64,000 nt of DNA from Pseudomonas promysalinigenes (GTDB lineage: Bacteria; Pseudomonadota; Gammaproteobacteria; Pseudomonadales; Pseudomonadaceae). The stretch is taken from the NCBI RefSeq assembly GCF_014269025.2, contig NZ_CP077094.1:4806501-4870500 (forward strand), written 5' to 3'. The notes beneath the pieces are model-generated. The model was not told the DNA's origin, made no database searches, and saw only the letters and a program-made list of their open reading frames with translations. This document shows, piece by piece, positions 1 through 8,876 of the stretch. The position numbers and the translations under genes were made by a program. Every line of letters starts with the position of its first letter. Positions within the stretch are counted from its first letter, which is position 1.

Positions 1-1
1 C

Positions 2-211
2 CGGGTCGATCACGGCAGCAACCTCGCAAACGCATGTCACCGCATTGTTCCACAAAGCCTGCGAGCGCAGCAACGCGCCCGCCAAGCTTATGTGCAGCGC
101 GGTGATAACTACGTATTCTGTATTCTGCGGGCCGACTATGAAGGATTGAGCATTGATGCTCTGGCCGCTTGGCGAGTAAACCGGCTCCTACGGGCGCTGC
201 AGCGCAGATAG
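2..211 (+). CDS. Partial hypothetical protein, 3' end only
   Basis: The frame is open from the left edge of the window to a TAG at 209-211, about 69 codons. The translation looks protein-like over the first 55 residues (segment GDNYVFCILRADYEG). Its last ten codons run into the REP-like palindrome that follows, a common way for pseudomonad genes to end. I do not recognise the family and the start lies outside the window. A competing frame ends at 149 and looks less protein-like. Confidence is low because only the tail is visible. Confidence 0.35.
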   Translation, partial: RVDHGSNLANACHRIVPQSLRAQQRARQAYVQRGDNYVFCILRADYEGLSIDALAAWRVNRLLRALQRR

Positions 212-232
212 CCTGCAGGAGCGGGTTTACCT
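175..232. repeat. REP-like imperfect palindrome
   Basis: The left arm GTAAACCGGCTCCTACGG and the right arm AGGAGCGGGTTTAC are inverted versions of the P. putida REP core (a GTAAACCCGCTCC-type sequence). It lies at the junction of two convergent genes and may act as a transcription or mRNA-decay barrier. Confidence 0.6.
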
Positions 233-252
233 GGGAAGAAACCGGCGGCCCG

Positions 253-678
253 TTAGACGGGCTTGGCGCCCATCAGGCCCGCGATGGACAGCAAGCACAC
301 TCCACTGAACACGGCCAAGGCCAGGGTAAACCGCAGCCCCGTCACCTCAGCCTTGCGCAGGCGGTTGAGCCGTACCAGCAACCACCAAACGGCAAAGGCA
401 CCGAGGGTACATAGAACACTGGAGGCCAGCAGCCACGTCTGCCCCAGCGGCCAACCCACAAGATGCACCAGCCACCAGCCGGTGAACGGCATGCTCAGCA
501 AGCAAACGCCCATTACCAGCCAGACGAACACCAGCGGCCGGCGCAGCAACTTGGCATAGGCTTGGGCGTCGCCGCGGCGGCGCGCACGCACGGTCCAGAT
601 CGCCAGGCCCAGGGCGCAGAGCAGCAACACTGCAGTAGCGGCGATGTGCAAGGCCTTGAGGGTAGTCAGGTGTTCCAT
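253..678 (-). CDS. DUF2269-family integral membrane protein
   Basis: A 141-residue, very hydrophobic protein with four predicted membrane segments, roughly residues 8-28, 48-68, 80-100 and 116-136. A basic cytoplasmic stretch (RARRRGDAQAYAKLLRRP) follows the first helix. Length, topology and the early HIAATAVLL helix fit the DUF2269 family of predicted inner-membrane proteins, whose function is unknown. It is a single gene upstream of which, on the same strand, ilvA ends at 717, so co-transcription with ilvA is possible. No catalytic motif is visible. Confidence 0.75.
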   Translation of the reverse strand: MEHLTTLKALHIAATAVLLLCALGLAIWTVRARRRGDAQAYAKLLRRPLVFVWLVMGVCLLSMPFTGWWLVHLVGWPLGQTWLLASSVLCTLGAFAVWWLLVRLNRLRKAEVTGLRFTLALAVFSGVCLLSIAGLMGAKPV

Positions 679-716
679 GGGTTCACATCCTTGAGCGATA
701 AGCCAAGCTTAGCCGC

Positions 717-2231
717 TCAACCCAGGAACAGCTTGTACGCCGGGTTGTCGGTTTCGTCCCAGTACGGATAGCCAATCTTGGCCAGTGCCGCCGGCACCAG
801 GTGACGCTCCTCCTCCGGCACCTGCAGGCCAGCGACCACCCGCCCGTCTGCCGCGCCATGGTTGCGGTAGTGGAACATCGAGATGTTCCAGCGCCCGCCC
901 AGCTTGGTCAGGAAGTTGAACAGCGCCCCTGGGCGCTCAGGGAACTCGAAGCGCAGCACCATCTCGTCACTGGCACCCGCTGAGTGCCCACCGACCATAT
1001 GGCGGATGTGCAGCTTGGCCAGCTCATTATCGGTCAGGTCGGTCACTGGGAAGCCCTGGTCGATCAGGTTCTGCACCAGCGCCGCTCGCGGGTCGTTTTC
1101 TGGATGGGTCTGCACGCCAACGAAGATGTGCGCCTCGTCGGTGGTATGCTTGCGGTAATTGAATTCGGTGATCTGGCGCTTGCCAATGGCCTCGCAAAAG
1201 GCTTTGAAGCTACCTGGGCGCTCAGGGATGGTCACGGCGATGATGGCTTCGCGCTTCTCGCCAAGCTCGGCCCGCTCGGCCACGTGGCGCAGGCGATCGA
1301 AGTTGACATTGGCGCCGGAATCGATGGCCACCAGCGTCTGCCCAGTCACGCCTTTGAGTTCGACGTACTTTTTGATGCCCGCCACCCCCAACGCACCGGC
1401 AGGTTCGGTGATCGAGCGGGTATCGTCATAGATATCCTTGATAGCCGCACAGATTTCATCGGTGCTGACCGTCACCACCTCATCCACGTAATGGCGGCAA
1501 ATATCGAAGGTGTGCTGGCCGATCTGCGCTACCGCCACGCCATCGGCGAACAGCCCCACCTGCGGCAGCACCACGCGCTCACCAGCAGCCATGGCAGCTT
1601 GCAGGCAGTTGGAGTCGTCCGGCTCCACGCCGATCACCTTGATTTCCGGGCGCAGGTACTTCACATAGGCCGCGATACCGGCAATCAGGCCACCGCCGCC
1701 CACTGGCACGAAGATCGCGTCCAGTTGCCCTGGGTGCTGACGGAGGATTTCCATCGCCACCGTGCCTTGCCCGGCAATCGTATGCGGGTCGTCGTAGGGA
1801 TGGATGTAGACGAAGCCCTTTTCCTCGACCATTTTCAGCGAATAGGCAAGCGCCTCAGGGAAGGAGTCGCCATGCAGCACTACCTTGCCGCCGCGCGAGC
1901 GTACACCTTCAACCTTGATTTCAGGGGTGGTCTTGGGCATCACGATGGTGGCTTTGATGCCCAGCTCACGGGCCGCCAAAGCCAGGCCTTGGGCATGGTT
2001 GCCAGCCGAGGCGGTGACCACGCCACGGGCCAGTTCTTGCGGGGTGAGCTGCGCCAGCTTGTTGTACGCGCCACGGATCTTGAACGAGAACACCGGCTGC
2101 AGGTCTTCGCGCTTGAGCAGAATCTGGTTGCCCAGGCGTTTGCTCAACTGCCCAGCGCTGTGCAGGGGTGTTTCCACAGCGACGTCGTAGACGCGCGAGG
2201 TGAGGATCTTCTTGACGTACTGTTCGAGCAT
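717..2231 (-). CDS. ilvA: Threonine ammonia-lyase, biosynthetic
   Basis: This enzyme converts L-threonine to 2-oxobutanoate and ammonia, the committed step of isoleucine synthesis, in the cytoplasm. The 504 residues match the long biosynthetic form. The PLP lysine lies in [11 protein letters not shown] (K51), the phosphate-binding glycine loop is GGGGLIAG near residue 180, and the C-terminal third carries two ACT-like regulatory repeats (the second around [15 protein letters not shown]), which is where isoleucine and valine bind in the family. It is transcribed divergently from rpiA, as is usual in pseudomonads. The ATG at 2229-2231 fits the usual N-terminus. Confidence 0.96.
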   Translation of the reverse strand: MLEQYVKKILTSRVYDVAVETPLHSAGQLSKRLGNQILLKREDLQPVFSFKIRGAYNKLAQLTPQELARGVVTASAGNHAQGLALAARELGIKATIVMPKTTPEIKVEGVRSRGGKVVLHGDSFPEALAYSLKMVEEKGFVYIHPYDDPHTIAGQGTVAMEILRQHPGQLDAIFVPVGGGGLIAGIAAYVKYLRPEIKVIGVEPDDSNCLQAAMAAGERVVLPQVGLFADGVAVAQIGQHTFDICRHYVDEVVTVSTDEICAAIKDIYDDTRSITEPAGALGVAGIKKYVELKGVTGQTLVAIDSGANVNFDRLRHVAERAELGEKREAIIAVTIPERPGSFKAFCEAIGKRQITEFNYRKHTTDEAHIFVGVQTHPENDPRAALVQNLIDQGFPVTDLTDNELAKLHIRHMVGGHSAGASDEMVLRFEFPERPGALFNFLTKLGGRWNISMFHYRNHGAADGRVVAGLQVPEEERHLVPAALAKIGYPYWDETDNPAYKLFLG

Positions 2232-2315
2232 CGGAGCATCACTGGCCGCGGGACAAGGCCTGCGAGTCTACCCCAGCGCTACGTCGGGCGACCACAGCAA
2301 AGCCGCCCGAGCCGT

Positions 2316-2321
2316 TATACT
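2316..2321 (+). promoter_or_regulatory. Candidate -10 box of rpiA
   Basis: TATACT lies 42 bp upstream of the rpiA ATG, in the ilvA-rpiA divergent region. No good -35 hexamer stands at the right distance, so this is only a candidate. Confidence 0.35.
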
Positions 2322-2363
2322 AGGCTCCTTTCATTACCGCCCCCGCCCCCTCTCGGAGCCCGC

Positions 2364-3038
2364 ATGACCCAGGACCAACTCAAACAGGCCGTCGCCCAGG
2401 CCGCTGTCGACTTCATTCTGCCGAAGCTGGATGAAAAAAGCGTCGTCGGCGTCGGCACCGGTTCGACCGCCAACTTCTTCATCGACGCCCTGGCCCAGCA
2501 CAAGAGCGCATTCGATGGCGCGGTGGCCAGCTCCGAGGCCACGGCCCAACGTCTGAAAGGCCATGGCATCCCGGTCTACGAGCTGAACAGCGTCAGCGAG
2601 TTGGAGTTTTATGTCGACGGTGCCGACGAGAGCGATGCCCACCTGAACCTGATCAAAGGTGGCGGTGCGGCCCTGACCCGCGAGAAAATCGTAGCGGCGG
2701 TGGCCAAGACCTTCATCTGCATCGCCGACGGCAGCAAGCTTGTTCCAGTGCTGGGTGCCTTCCCGCTGCCGGTCGAGGTAATCCCCATGGCGCGCAGCCA
2801 TGTGGCCCGTCAGTTGGTCAAGCTCGGCGGCGACCCTGTGTACCGTGAGGGCGTTGTGACCGACAATGGCAACGTCATCCTCGACGTGCACAACCTGCAA
2901 ATCACCAACCCAGTAGAGCTCGAAGCGCAGATCAACGCCATCGTCGGCGTGGTGACCAACGGCCTGTTCGCCGCGCGCCCGGCAGACCTGCTGCTGCTGG
3001 GTACTGCCGAAGGGGTGAAGACGCTCAAGGCCGATTAA
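2364..3038 (+). CDS. rpiA: Ribose-5-phosphate isomerase A
   Basis: It interconverts ribose 5-phosphate and ribulose 5-phosphate in the non-oxidative pentose phosphate pathway. The protein from the ATG at 2364 has 224 residues, the normal RpiA length. The phosphate-binding loop GVGTGSTA lies near residue 30, the acidic DGADE motif near residue 85, and [12 protein letters not shown] near 97-108. The same frame is open far upstream, antisense to ilvA, but the true start is this ATG because the family N-terminus begins here ([14 protein letters not shown]). It is divergent from ilvA. Confidence 0.97.
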   Translation: MTQDQLKQAVAQAAVDFILPKLDEKSVVGVGTGSTANFFIDALAQHKSAFDGAVASSEATAQRLKGHGIPVYELNSVSELEFYVDGADESDAHLNLIKGGGAALTREKIVAAVAKTFICIADGSKLVPVLGAFPLPVEVIPMARSHVARQLVKLGGDPVYREGVVTDNGNVILDVHNLQITNPVELEAQINAIVGVVTNGLFAARPADLLLLGTAEGVKTLKAD

Positions 3039-3068
3039 CCGCTGAGCGGATGTCTTCGCTATCCGTTG

Positions 3069-3160
3069 CCGGCCGCTTCACGGCTAAAGCCGCTCCTACA
3101 CGCTAGTGCTCGCCTCTGACGCACTACATAGAGGGGCGGCTCTACCCGCAAAAAGGCCCG
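3069..3160. repeat. Pair of inverted REP-like elements
   Basis: One REP-like copy (GGCCGCTTCACGGCTAAAGC at 3071-3090) is followed by an inverted copy (GGCGGCTCTACCCGC at 3135-3149). The pair fills the convergent gap between rpiA and the next minus-strand gene. Confidence 0.55.
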
Positions 3161-3169
3161 AACAGGCAA

Positions 3170-4072
3170 TCAGTCAGCGGGCTGCTTGAACACGTAAAAG
3201 AGGTTCGGCTCGCTGACCAGGTACAAAGTGCCGGCCTCGTCCATGGCAATTCCCTCAGCCTGAGGCACTGATGCCTTCAGCCCCTGCAGCCCCCTGTGCA
3301 AAGACAGCGTACTTAGCGGCTGCCCATGGGCATCGAGCTCAAGCACCAGGCGCGATTCGTCCGAGAGCGCCAGTAGGTGGCCACTGCGCTCATCGAACTG
3401 CAAGCTGGAAAGGTCGCGCACGAACAACCGCGCATCACGCTTGCGGTCCTGCACCACATGCACCGCATAAGGGCGCTCCGGGTTCTGATGCGGAAAGCCA
3501 TGTATCTCATAGATGAGCATGGGGTCGCGTTCCTTGGCCACGAACAAGCGCTGGCCTGCAGAATCGTACGCCAGCCCCTCAAAGCCCTTGTTGCCATTGA
3601 GGCCGATTCCCAGGCTCATCTGTTCGGCATCGGCCGCATCCAGAAACGGCGTGTCATCGTCAAGGCGCACCCGGATCAACCGCTGCTGGCGCTCATCGGA
3701 GATCACGTAGCTGCCAGGCCCTACATACTCCACGGCCTCGGGATCACCAAAGCCGGTCAACGGCACGCGGCGCAGAATACGCCCCTCCAGCGACAGTTCG
3801 AGCAGCTCCGAACGGGCATTGGTTACGGTGAACAGGGTTTTACGGTCAGGGTCGTAGGTCAGAGCTGAAATATCGTCGTCCAACCCCTCGATTGGCTGCG
3901 CTTCCACGGCCACTTGGTAGCGATCCAAGCGCATGCCCTGCTCAGGCGGCTGCCACCAGCTTTTTACGTTGAACCAGCCGCGCTCGAACAGGCGCAACTC
4001 CTGGGCAGCCAAGCCCAAGATCAGCAGCCCAGCAAGCAGAAGGATCACTGACAGATGAAACAGGCGACGCAT
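3170..4072 (-). CDS. SdiA-regulated-domain (YjiK-type) protein, copy 2
   Basis: A 300-residue protein with an N-terminal signal anchor (LFHLSVILLLAGLLILGLAA) and then a periplasmic beta-propeller-like domain. Diagnostic stretches are NARSELLELSLEGRILRRVP, GDPEAVEYVG, SDERQQRL, NKGFEGLAYD and the end motif LYLVSEPNLFYVFK. These match the SdiA-regulated (YjiK) family, whose biochemical role is unknown. The ATG at 4070-4072 was preferred to a TTG at 4105 because it begins directly with the signal anchor. It follows a clear paralogue (4151-5077) by 78 bp on the same strand, so the two probably form an operon born from a tandem duplication. Confidence 0.8.
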   Translation of the reverse strand: MRRLFHLSVILLLAGLLILGLAAQELRLFERGWFNVKSWWQPPEQGMRLDRYQVAVEAQPIEGLDDDISALTYDPDRKTLFTVTNARSELLELSLEGRILRRVPLTGFGDPEAVEYVGPGSYVISDERQQRLIRVRLDDDTPFLDAADAEQMSLGIGLNGNKGFEGLAYDSAGQRLFVAKERDPMLIYEIHGFPHQNPERPYAVHVVQDRKRDARLFVRDLSSLQFDERSGHLLALSDESRLVLELDAHGQPLSTLSLHRGLQGLKASVPQAEGIAMDEAGTLYLVSEPNLFYVFKQPAD

Positions 4073-4150
4073 GGCAAGAGTCTCGACGGGGTGGTTGCGG
4101 ATCAAACCATGGACGACTGAAGCGAAGCTTAATGTAGGAAGATTCCAGCT

Positions 4151-5077
4151 TCATTGCTGTTTTTTCTTGAACCGATAGAACAGGTTCGGCTCGCTGACCA
4201 TATACAGGTTGCCCTGATCATCCATGGTCACGCCTTCGGCACGCGGGATGGTGCTTTGCAGGCCGTTGAAGCCCCCCAGCAGCGTCATGAAACTTACCTG
4301 CCGAGCTTGTTCATCGAGTTCCAAAAGCATGTTCGAGTCAGCCGACAGCACGAGCAGGTGGCCCGTACGTGGGTCGACGGCCAAGGCTGACAGGTTGCGC
4401 AAATCGAGGTCATCGCTGGCCAGCACCTGCTTTTGGCCCTTGAGTGGGCTACGCCCATCGCTATTCCAGGTGTAAAGCTTCGGCGGGCGTTCCTCGCCGA
4501 TCACCAGGCGTTGGCGCATAGGGTCCCAGGCGATACCTTCGAAGCCTTTGTTGCTCTTGACCGACTCGCCCAAGTCATAACTGGGAAAATCAGCGTGGTT
4601 CAACGAAGCGGTCTGTGCATCGACCTTGACCACGGTCAGATCGTGCTGACGCTCATCGGTGATTGCGATGCCGCCATCTTCCAACACGGCAACGCCTTCC
4701 GGGTTGCTCCAGCCTGCCAGTGGGATCTTGCGCAGCACATCCCCTTGGAGGCTTAGCTCGACCAGTAACGGGTTCTTGCCCATCACTGCGAACAGCGTGC
4801 GGGTGTGCGGGCTGTAGGCCACGTCCGAAGCTTCGTCGTCCTCCATACCGGGCAACACCTTGGCATCGATGTCCACTCGATAGTTCGGCAGCCACACGCT
4901 TTCGCTGCGCTCGGCACTGGTTTCAAAGCGCTCTTTGACCCATAGCATGCCGCGGTCGTCCCAGTGCATAGCCACCGCCACGCCATAGCCAATTACCGCA
5001 GCAACCGCCACGGCGAAGGGCCAGCGGAGGTAGAAACGGCGCTTGGAGGGGGCGCTGGTGCTGACGGGTGTAGGCAT
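4151..5077 (-). CDS. SdiA-regulated-domain (YjiK-type) protein, copy 1
   Basis: 308 residues: a cytoplasmic leader with a basic patch, one membrane anchor at about residues 20-38 (FAVAVAAVIGYGVAVAM), then a periplasmic domain with the same landmarks as its downstream neighbour (LVELSLQGDVLRKIPLAGW, SNPEGVAVLEDGG, ITDERQHD, SNKGFEGIAWD, SEPNLFYRFKKK). Conservation between the copies is strongest in the propeller motifs and weakest at the N-terminus. Function is unknown. The family name reflects regulation of one member by SdiA in E. coli, not a known activity. It is first gene of the probable two-gene unit. Confidence 0.8.
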   Translation of the reverse strand: MPTPVSTSAPSKRRFYLRWPFAVAVAAVIGYGVAVAMHWDDRGMLWVKERFETSAERSESVWLPNYRVDIDAKVLPGMEDDEASDVAYSPHTRTLFAVMGKNPLLVELSLQGDVLRKIPLAGWSNPEGVAVLEDGGIAITDERQHDLTVVKVDAQTASLNHADFPSYDLGESVKSNKGFEGIAWDPMRQRLVIGEERPPKLYTWNSDGRSPLKGQKQVLASDDLDLRNLSALAVDPRTGHLLVLSADSNMLLELDEQARQVSFMTLLGGFNGLQSTIPRAEGVTMDDQGNLYMVSEPNLFYRFKKKQQ

Positions 5078-5148
5078 TCGAAGGTCCTGCAGACAGAGGC
5101 GAAGATCCGCGCATTATCCGGATGGGGTGTGAAAAAACAGTAAACGGC

Positions 5149-5248
5149 GCGGGCCTCTTCGCGGCTGCGGCCGCCCCCACAAGTTTGATGTCACCCAAGA
5201 TGCGACCCTAGTGGGAGCGGGCTCACCCGCGAACGAGGTGATGAGGCC
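5149..5248. repeat. Inverted pair of P. putida-type REP elements
   Basis: A copy reading GCGGGCCTCTTCGCGGC and ending in CCGCCCCCACAAG is followed 30 bp later by its inverse (GTGGGAGCGGGCTCACCCGC then GAGGCC). This is a classic BIME arrangement between two genes of the same orientation. Confidence 0.7.
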
Positions 5249-5253
5249 TTGCG

Positions 5254-5919
5254 TCAGAGCACGCGGCTCTCGAAACGGCAAACACCTGGCAGTTCCAGCA
5301 CCAGTTCGTCACCCACATTGAATGGCCCGACACCGGCCGGGGTACCGGTCAGGATCACATCACCCGCCTGCAGCGAGAACTGCGCCGCCATGTGCTGGAT
5401 GATCGGCACGATCGGGTTGAGCATCATCTTGCTGTTACCGTCCTGGCGCACTTCACCGTTGATGGTCAGGCGCACGGGTATATCGGTCACGTCTGCAAAG
5501 GACGCCGCAGAAACGAACGGTGGTAACACGCAGGCGCCGTCGAAGCTTTTGCACAACTCCCAAGGCAGGCCCTTTTCCTTGAGCTTGGCCTGCACGTCGC
5601 GCAGAGTCAGGTCCAGGGCTGGGGCGTACCCGGAGATGGCATCCATCACCTCTTCCTGAGAGGCGTTGGACGACAACGGCTTGCCCAACAGCACGGCGAT
5701 TTCGGCCTCGTAGTGCACCGAGCCACGGTCGGTCGGGATCTTGAAGCCGCCCTCCAGGGGCACCACGCAGCTGCCCGGTTTGATGAACAGTAGCGGCTCG
5801 CTTGGGATGGGGTTATCCAGTTCCTTGGCATGCTCGGCGTAGTTGCGGCCGATGCATACCACTTTGCCCAGCGGGAAATGGATGCGCGTGCCGTCTACGT
5901 ACTGGTGCTGGTAACTCAT
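5254..5919 (-). CDS. Fumarylacetoacetate hydrolase (FAH) family protein
   Basis: A 221-residue single-domain FAH-fold enzyme. Landmarks are VVCIGRNYAEHAKEL at the N-terminus, the metal-binding stretch HYEAEIAVLLGKPL, and GDVILTGTPAGVG near the end. This size and motif set fit the FAHD1/YcgM-like branch, whose members act as acylpyruvate hydrolases or oxaloacetate decarboxylases and need a divalent metal. The exact substrate cannot be read from the sequence. It lies 24 bp downstream of the D-2-hydroxyglutarate dehydrogenase gene on the same strand, so the two are probably co-transcribed and may both handle small 2-oxoacid by-products. Confidence 0.85.
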   Translation of the reverse strand: MSYQHQYVDGTRIHFPLGKVVCIGRNYAEHAKELDNPIPSEPLLFIKPGSCVVPLEGGFKIPTDRGSVHYEAEIAVLLGKPLSSNASQEEVMDAISGYAPALDLTLRDVQAKLKEKGLPWELCKSFDGACVLPPFVSAASFADVTDIPVRLTINGEVRQDGNSKMMLNPIVPIIQHMAAQFSLQAGDVILTGTPAGVGPFNVGDELVLELPGVCRFESRVL

Positions 5920-5943
5920 GGCCGACTCCTTTGATCACTGCTT

Positions 5944-7341
5944 TTATTCAGGAGCGAAGATCTTACCCGGATTCATGATGCCGTTAGGGTCGAAGACGGC
6001 CTTGATTGCCTTCATGCAGGCAATTTCATGGGCCGAACGGCTGTAACTGAGGTAGTCGCGCTTGGTCATGCCCACACCGTGCTCGGCCGAGATCGAGCCG
6101 TTGTAGCGCTGGACGATCTCGAACACCCACTTGTTGACCTTGGTGCACGAGGCAAAGAAGTCATCCTTACTCATGTGCTCGGGCTTGAGGATGTTCAGGT
6201 GCAGGTTGCCATCGCCGATGTGGCCGTACCAGACCACTTCGTAGTCAGGGTAATGCTCGCTGACGATGGCATCGATATCGCGCAAAAACGCAGGAACCTT
6301 GGAAACGGTCACGGAAATATCGTTTTTGTACGGCGTCCAGTGAGAGATGGTCTCGGACAGGTATTCGCGCAGTTTCCACAGGTTCTTGAGCTGGGTTTCG
6401 CTCTGGCTCATGACCCCATCGAGCACCCAGCCTTGCTCCACACAGTGCTCGAAGGTGGCCAGCGCCTGATTGGCCACCTCCTCGGTACTGGCCTCGAATT
6501 CAAGCAAGGCATAGAACGGGCAGTCTGTGGCGAAAGGAGCCGGCACATCACCACGGGCCATGATTTTGGCCAGGCCCTTGTCGGAGAAAAACTCGAAGGC
6601 GGTCAGGTCGAGCTTGCCCTGAAAGGCATGCAACACCGGCATGATCGAGCCGAAATCAGGGGTGCCCAGCACCATGGCGGTAAGGTTGCGCGGGGCTCGG
6701 TCCAGGCGCATGGTCGCTTCGACGACGAAACCCAAGGTGCCTTCGGCGCCAATGAATAACTGCCGTAGATCGTAGCCGGTGGCGTTTTTGATCAGGTCCT
6801 TGTTCAGCTCCAGCAGCTCACCATTGCCGGTGACCACCTTCAGACCAGCTACCCAGTTGCGGGTCATGCCGTAGCGAATGACCTTGATACCGCCGGCATT
6901 GGTTCCGATGTTGCCGCCAATCTGACTGGAGCCGCTGGAGGCGAAATCCACCGGGTAATAAAGGCCCTGCTCGTGGGCAAAGTCTTGCAACTGCCGAGTG
7001 ATGACGCCTGGCTGGCATACCACGGTACGGTCGAAGGCATTGAAGCTCAGTATCTGGTTCATGTAGTCGAAGGCGACGACCACTTCGCCATTGGCTGCCA
7101 CGGCACCGGCCGACAGACCGGTACGCCCGCCGGAGGGCACCAGGGCAACCCGATGCTGATTGGCCCAACGCACGATGGCCTGCACTTGTTCAACCGTCTT
7201 GGGCAGCACGATGGCGGTGGGTGCAGGCGGATAGTGCTTGGTCCAGTCCTTGCCGTAGGCCTGGAGCGAAGCCGGGTCGGTCAGGACCTTGCCAGGGTCG
7301 ACAAGGGTCATCAGTTCTTCAATTACCGCAGAGTGGGTCAT
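5944..7341 (-). CDS. D-2-hydroxyglutarate dehydrogenase (FAD-linked oxidoreductase)
   Basis: A 465-residue flavoprotein of the FAD_binding_4 / FAD-oxidase C-terminal type. The FAD-binding motif PSGGRTGLSAGAVA lies near residues 70-85, followed by GGNIGTNAGGIKVIRYG and IGAEGTLGFV. C-terminal landmarks are GHIGDGNLHLNIL and SAEHGVGMTKRDYL. Pseudomonad homologues next to serA oxidise D-2-hydroxyglutarate, a by-product of SerA, back to 2-oxoglutarate. The ATG at 7341 gives the usual family N-terminus (MTHSAVIEEL). An ATG at 7365, preceded by AGGGTGACT, is an alternative that adds eight residues. It is divergent from serA with a short shared promoter region. Confidence 0.88.
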   Translation of the reverse strand: MTHSAVIEELMTLVDPGKVLTDPASLQAYGKDWTKHYPPAPTAIVLPKTVEQVQAIVRWANQHRVALVPSGGRTGLSAGAVAANGEVVVAFDYMNQILSFNAFDRTVVCQPGVITRQLQDFAHEQGLYYPVDFASSGSSQIGGNIGTNAGGIKVIRYGMTRNWVAGLKVVTGNGELLELNKDLIKNATGYDLRQLFIGAEGTLGFVVEATMRLDRAPRNLTAMVLGTPDFGSIMPVLHAFQGKLDLTAFEFFSDKGLAKIMARGDVPAPFATDCPFYALLEFEASTEEVANQALATFEHCVEQGWVLDGVMSQSETQLKNLWKLREYLSETISHWTPYKNDISVTVSKVPAFLRDIDAIVSEHYPDYEVVWYGHIGDGNLHLNILKPEHMSKDDFFASCTKVNKWVFEIVQRYNGSISAEHGVGMTKRDYLSYSRSAHEIACMKAIKAVFDPNGIMNPGKIFAPE

Positions 7342-7416
7342 CGCTGGAACTCTCGACTTATTCATAGTCACCCTGAGCACTCTTCACCTGTCGGGATAAG
7401 CTCAGATTGGGTCGCG

Positions 7417-7428
7417 TATGCTAGCATA
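7417..7428. promoter_or_regulatory. 12-bp perfect palindrome in the serA divergent promoter
   Basis: TATGCTAGCATA is a perfect palindrome about midway between the D-2-hydroxyglutarate dehydrogenase start and the serA start, a sensible place for an operator controlling both. No factor can be assigned from the sequence. Confidence 0.4.
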
Positions 7429-7512
7429 GCGCTCCCGCTGTTCATGCTATGGCTGCCCTGGCGCCTGGCATCAGTCCTCGCCATTTTTTCTCCGGGATAC
7501 AGGTTTACGCAG

Positions 7513-8742
7513 ATGAGCAAGACTTCTCTCGACAAGAGCAAGATCCGGTTCCTTCTTCTTGAAGGTGTGCACCAGAACGCGGTCGATACCCTCAAGGCCG
7601 CCGGCTACACCAACATCGAATACCTCACAGGTTCCCTGCCGGATGCCGAGCTGAAGGAAAAGATCGCCGACGCCCACTTCATCGGCATCCGTTCGCGCAC
7701 TCAACTGACCGAAGAAATCTTCGACTGTGCCAAGAAACTGGTCGCCGTCGGCTGCTTCTGCATCGGCACCAACCAGGTTGACCTGGCCGCAGCCCGCGAG
7801 CGTGGTATCGCCGTATTCAACGCCCCCTATTCCAACACCCGCTCGGTGGCCGAACTGGTGCTGGCGGAGGCGATCCTGCTGCTGCGTGGCATCCCGGAGA
7901 AAAACGCATCCTGCCACCGTGGCGGCTGGATCAAAAGCGCGGCCAACTCGTTCGAGATCCGTGGCAAGAAACTGGGCATCGTCGGCTATGGCTCGATCGG
8001 TACTCAACTGTCGGTTCTGGCAGAAAACCTTGGCATGCAGGTCTATTTCTACGACCCGCTGACCAAGCTGCCACTGGGCAACGCCGTGCAGGTCGCCAGC
8101 CTCAACGAACTGCTGGGCCTGGCCGACATCGTTTCGCTGCACGTGCCTGAGTTGCCGTCCACCCAGTGGATGATCGGCGAGAAGGAAATCCGTGCGATGA
8201 AAAAAGGCGCGATTCTGATCAACGCTGCTCGCGGTACCGTGGTCGAGCTGGATCACTTGGCGGCCGCCATCAAGGACAAGCACCTGATCGGCGCCGCCAT
8301 CGACGTGTTCCCAGTGGAGCCACGCTCCAACGATGAAGAGTTCGAAAGCCCTCTGCGTGGCCTGGACAACGTCATCCTCACCCCGCACATCGGTGGTTCC
8401 ACTGCCGAAGCACAGGCCAACATCGGCCTGGAAGTGGCCGAGAAGCTGGTCAAGTACAGCGACAACGGCACCTCCATCTCGTCGGTCAACTTCCCTGAAG
8501 TGGCGCTGCCGGCCCACCCAGGCAAGCACCGCCTGCTGCACATCCACGAGAACATTCCAGGCGTGCTCAGCGAGATCAACAAGGTCTTCGCCGAGAACGG
8601 CATCAACATTTCCGGCCAGTTCCTGCAAACCAACGAGAAAGTTGGTTACGTGGTGATCGACGTTGACGCCGAGTACTCCGACCTGGCGCAGGAAAAACTG
8701 CAACAGGTCAAAGGGACCATTCGCTCGCGCGTACTGTTCTAA
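7513..8742 (+). CDS. serA: D-3-phosphoglycerate dehydrogenase
   Basis: It oxidises 3-phosphoglycerate to 3-phosphohydroxypyruvate, the first step of serine synthesis. In this SerA type it can also reduce 2-oxoglutarate to D-2-hydroxyglutarate. 409 residues from the ATG at 7513. The NAD-binding motif GYGSIGTQ lies near residue 160, the catalytic arginine stretch INAARGTVVE near 240, and the catalytic histidine in LTPHIGGSTAEAQ near 295. A C-terminal ACT domain from about residue 340 (HENIPGVLSEINKVFAENG) gives serine feedback in the E. coli-type enzyme. A long upstream extension of the frame is antisense to the neighbour and is not coding. Confidence 0.97.
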   Translation: MSKTSLDKSKIRFLLLEGVHQNAVDTLKAAGYTNIEYLTGSLPDAELKEKIADAHFIGIRSRTQLTEEIFDCAKKLVAVGCFCIGTNQVDLAAARERGIAVFNAPYSNTRSVAELVLAEAILLLRGIPEKNASCHRGGWIKSAANSFEIRGKKLGIVGYGSIGTQLSVLAENLGMQVYFYDPLTKLPLGNAVQVASLNELLGLADIVSLHVPELPSTQWMIGEKEIRAMKKGAILINAARGTVVELDHLAAAIKDKHLIGAAIDVFPVEPRSNDEEFESPLRGLDNVILTPHIGGSTAEAQANIGLEVAEKLVKYSDNGTSISSVNFPEVALPAHPGKHRLLHIHENIPGVLSEINKVFAENGINISGQFLQTNEKVGYVVIDVDAEYSDLAQEKLQQVKGTIRSRVLF

Positions 8743-8758
8743 GCCAGGCAAGACAATC

Positions 8759-8820
8759 GGGGCTGCGCTGCGGCCCTTCGCGGGTACACCGCGAGGGGCC
8801 GTGACGCAGCCCTTTTCTTT
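8759..8820 (+). terminator. Intrinsic terminator after serA
   Basis: A long nested hairpin (GGGCTGCG pairing with CGCAGCCC, and CGCGG with CCGCG inside) starts 17 bp after the serA stop and is followed by CCTTTTCTTT. Confidence 0.8.
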
Positions 8821-8876
8821 GCCTGCCAATACACAACCCCGCAGCGCTCGACACTCCTATGGGGTCGGATCGGCGC

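Noticed and set aside
984..2363. Long open frame antisense to ilvA that runs into rpiA
   Set aside because: The rpiA protein starts at 2364; the upstream part is a GC-driven shadow of ilvA with no homology-like motifs.
7471..8829. 452-codon frame opposite serA
   Set aside because: Same reason: complementary-strand shadow of serA.
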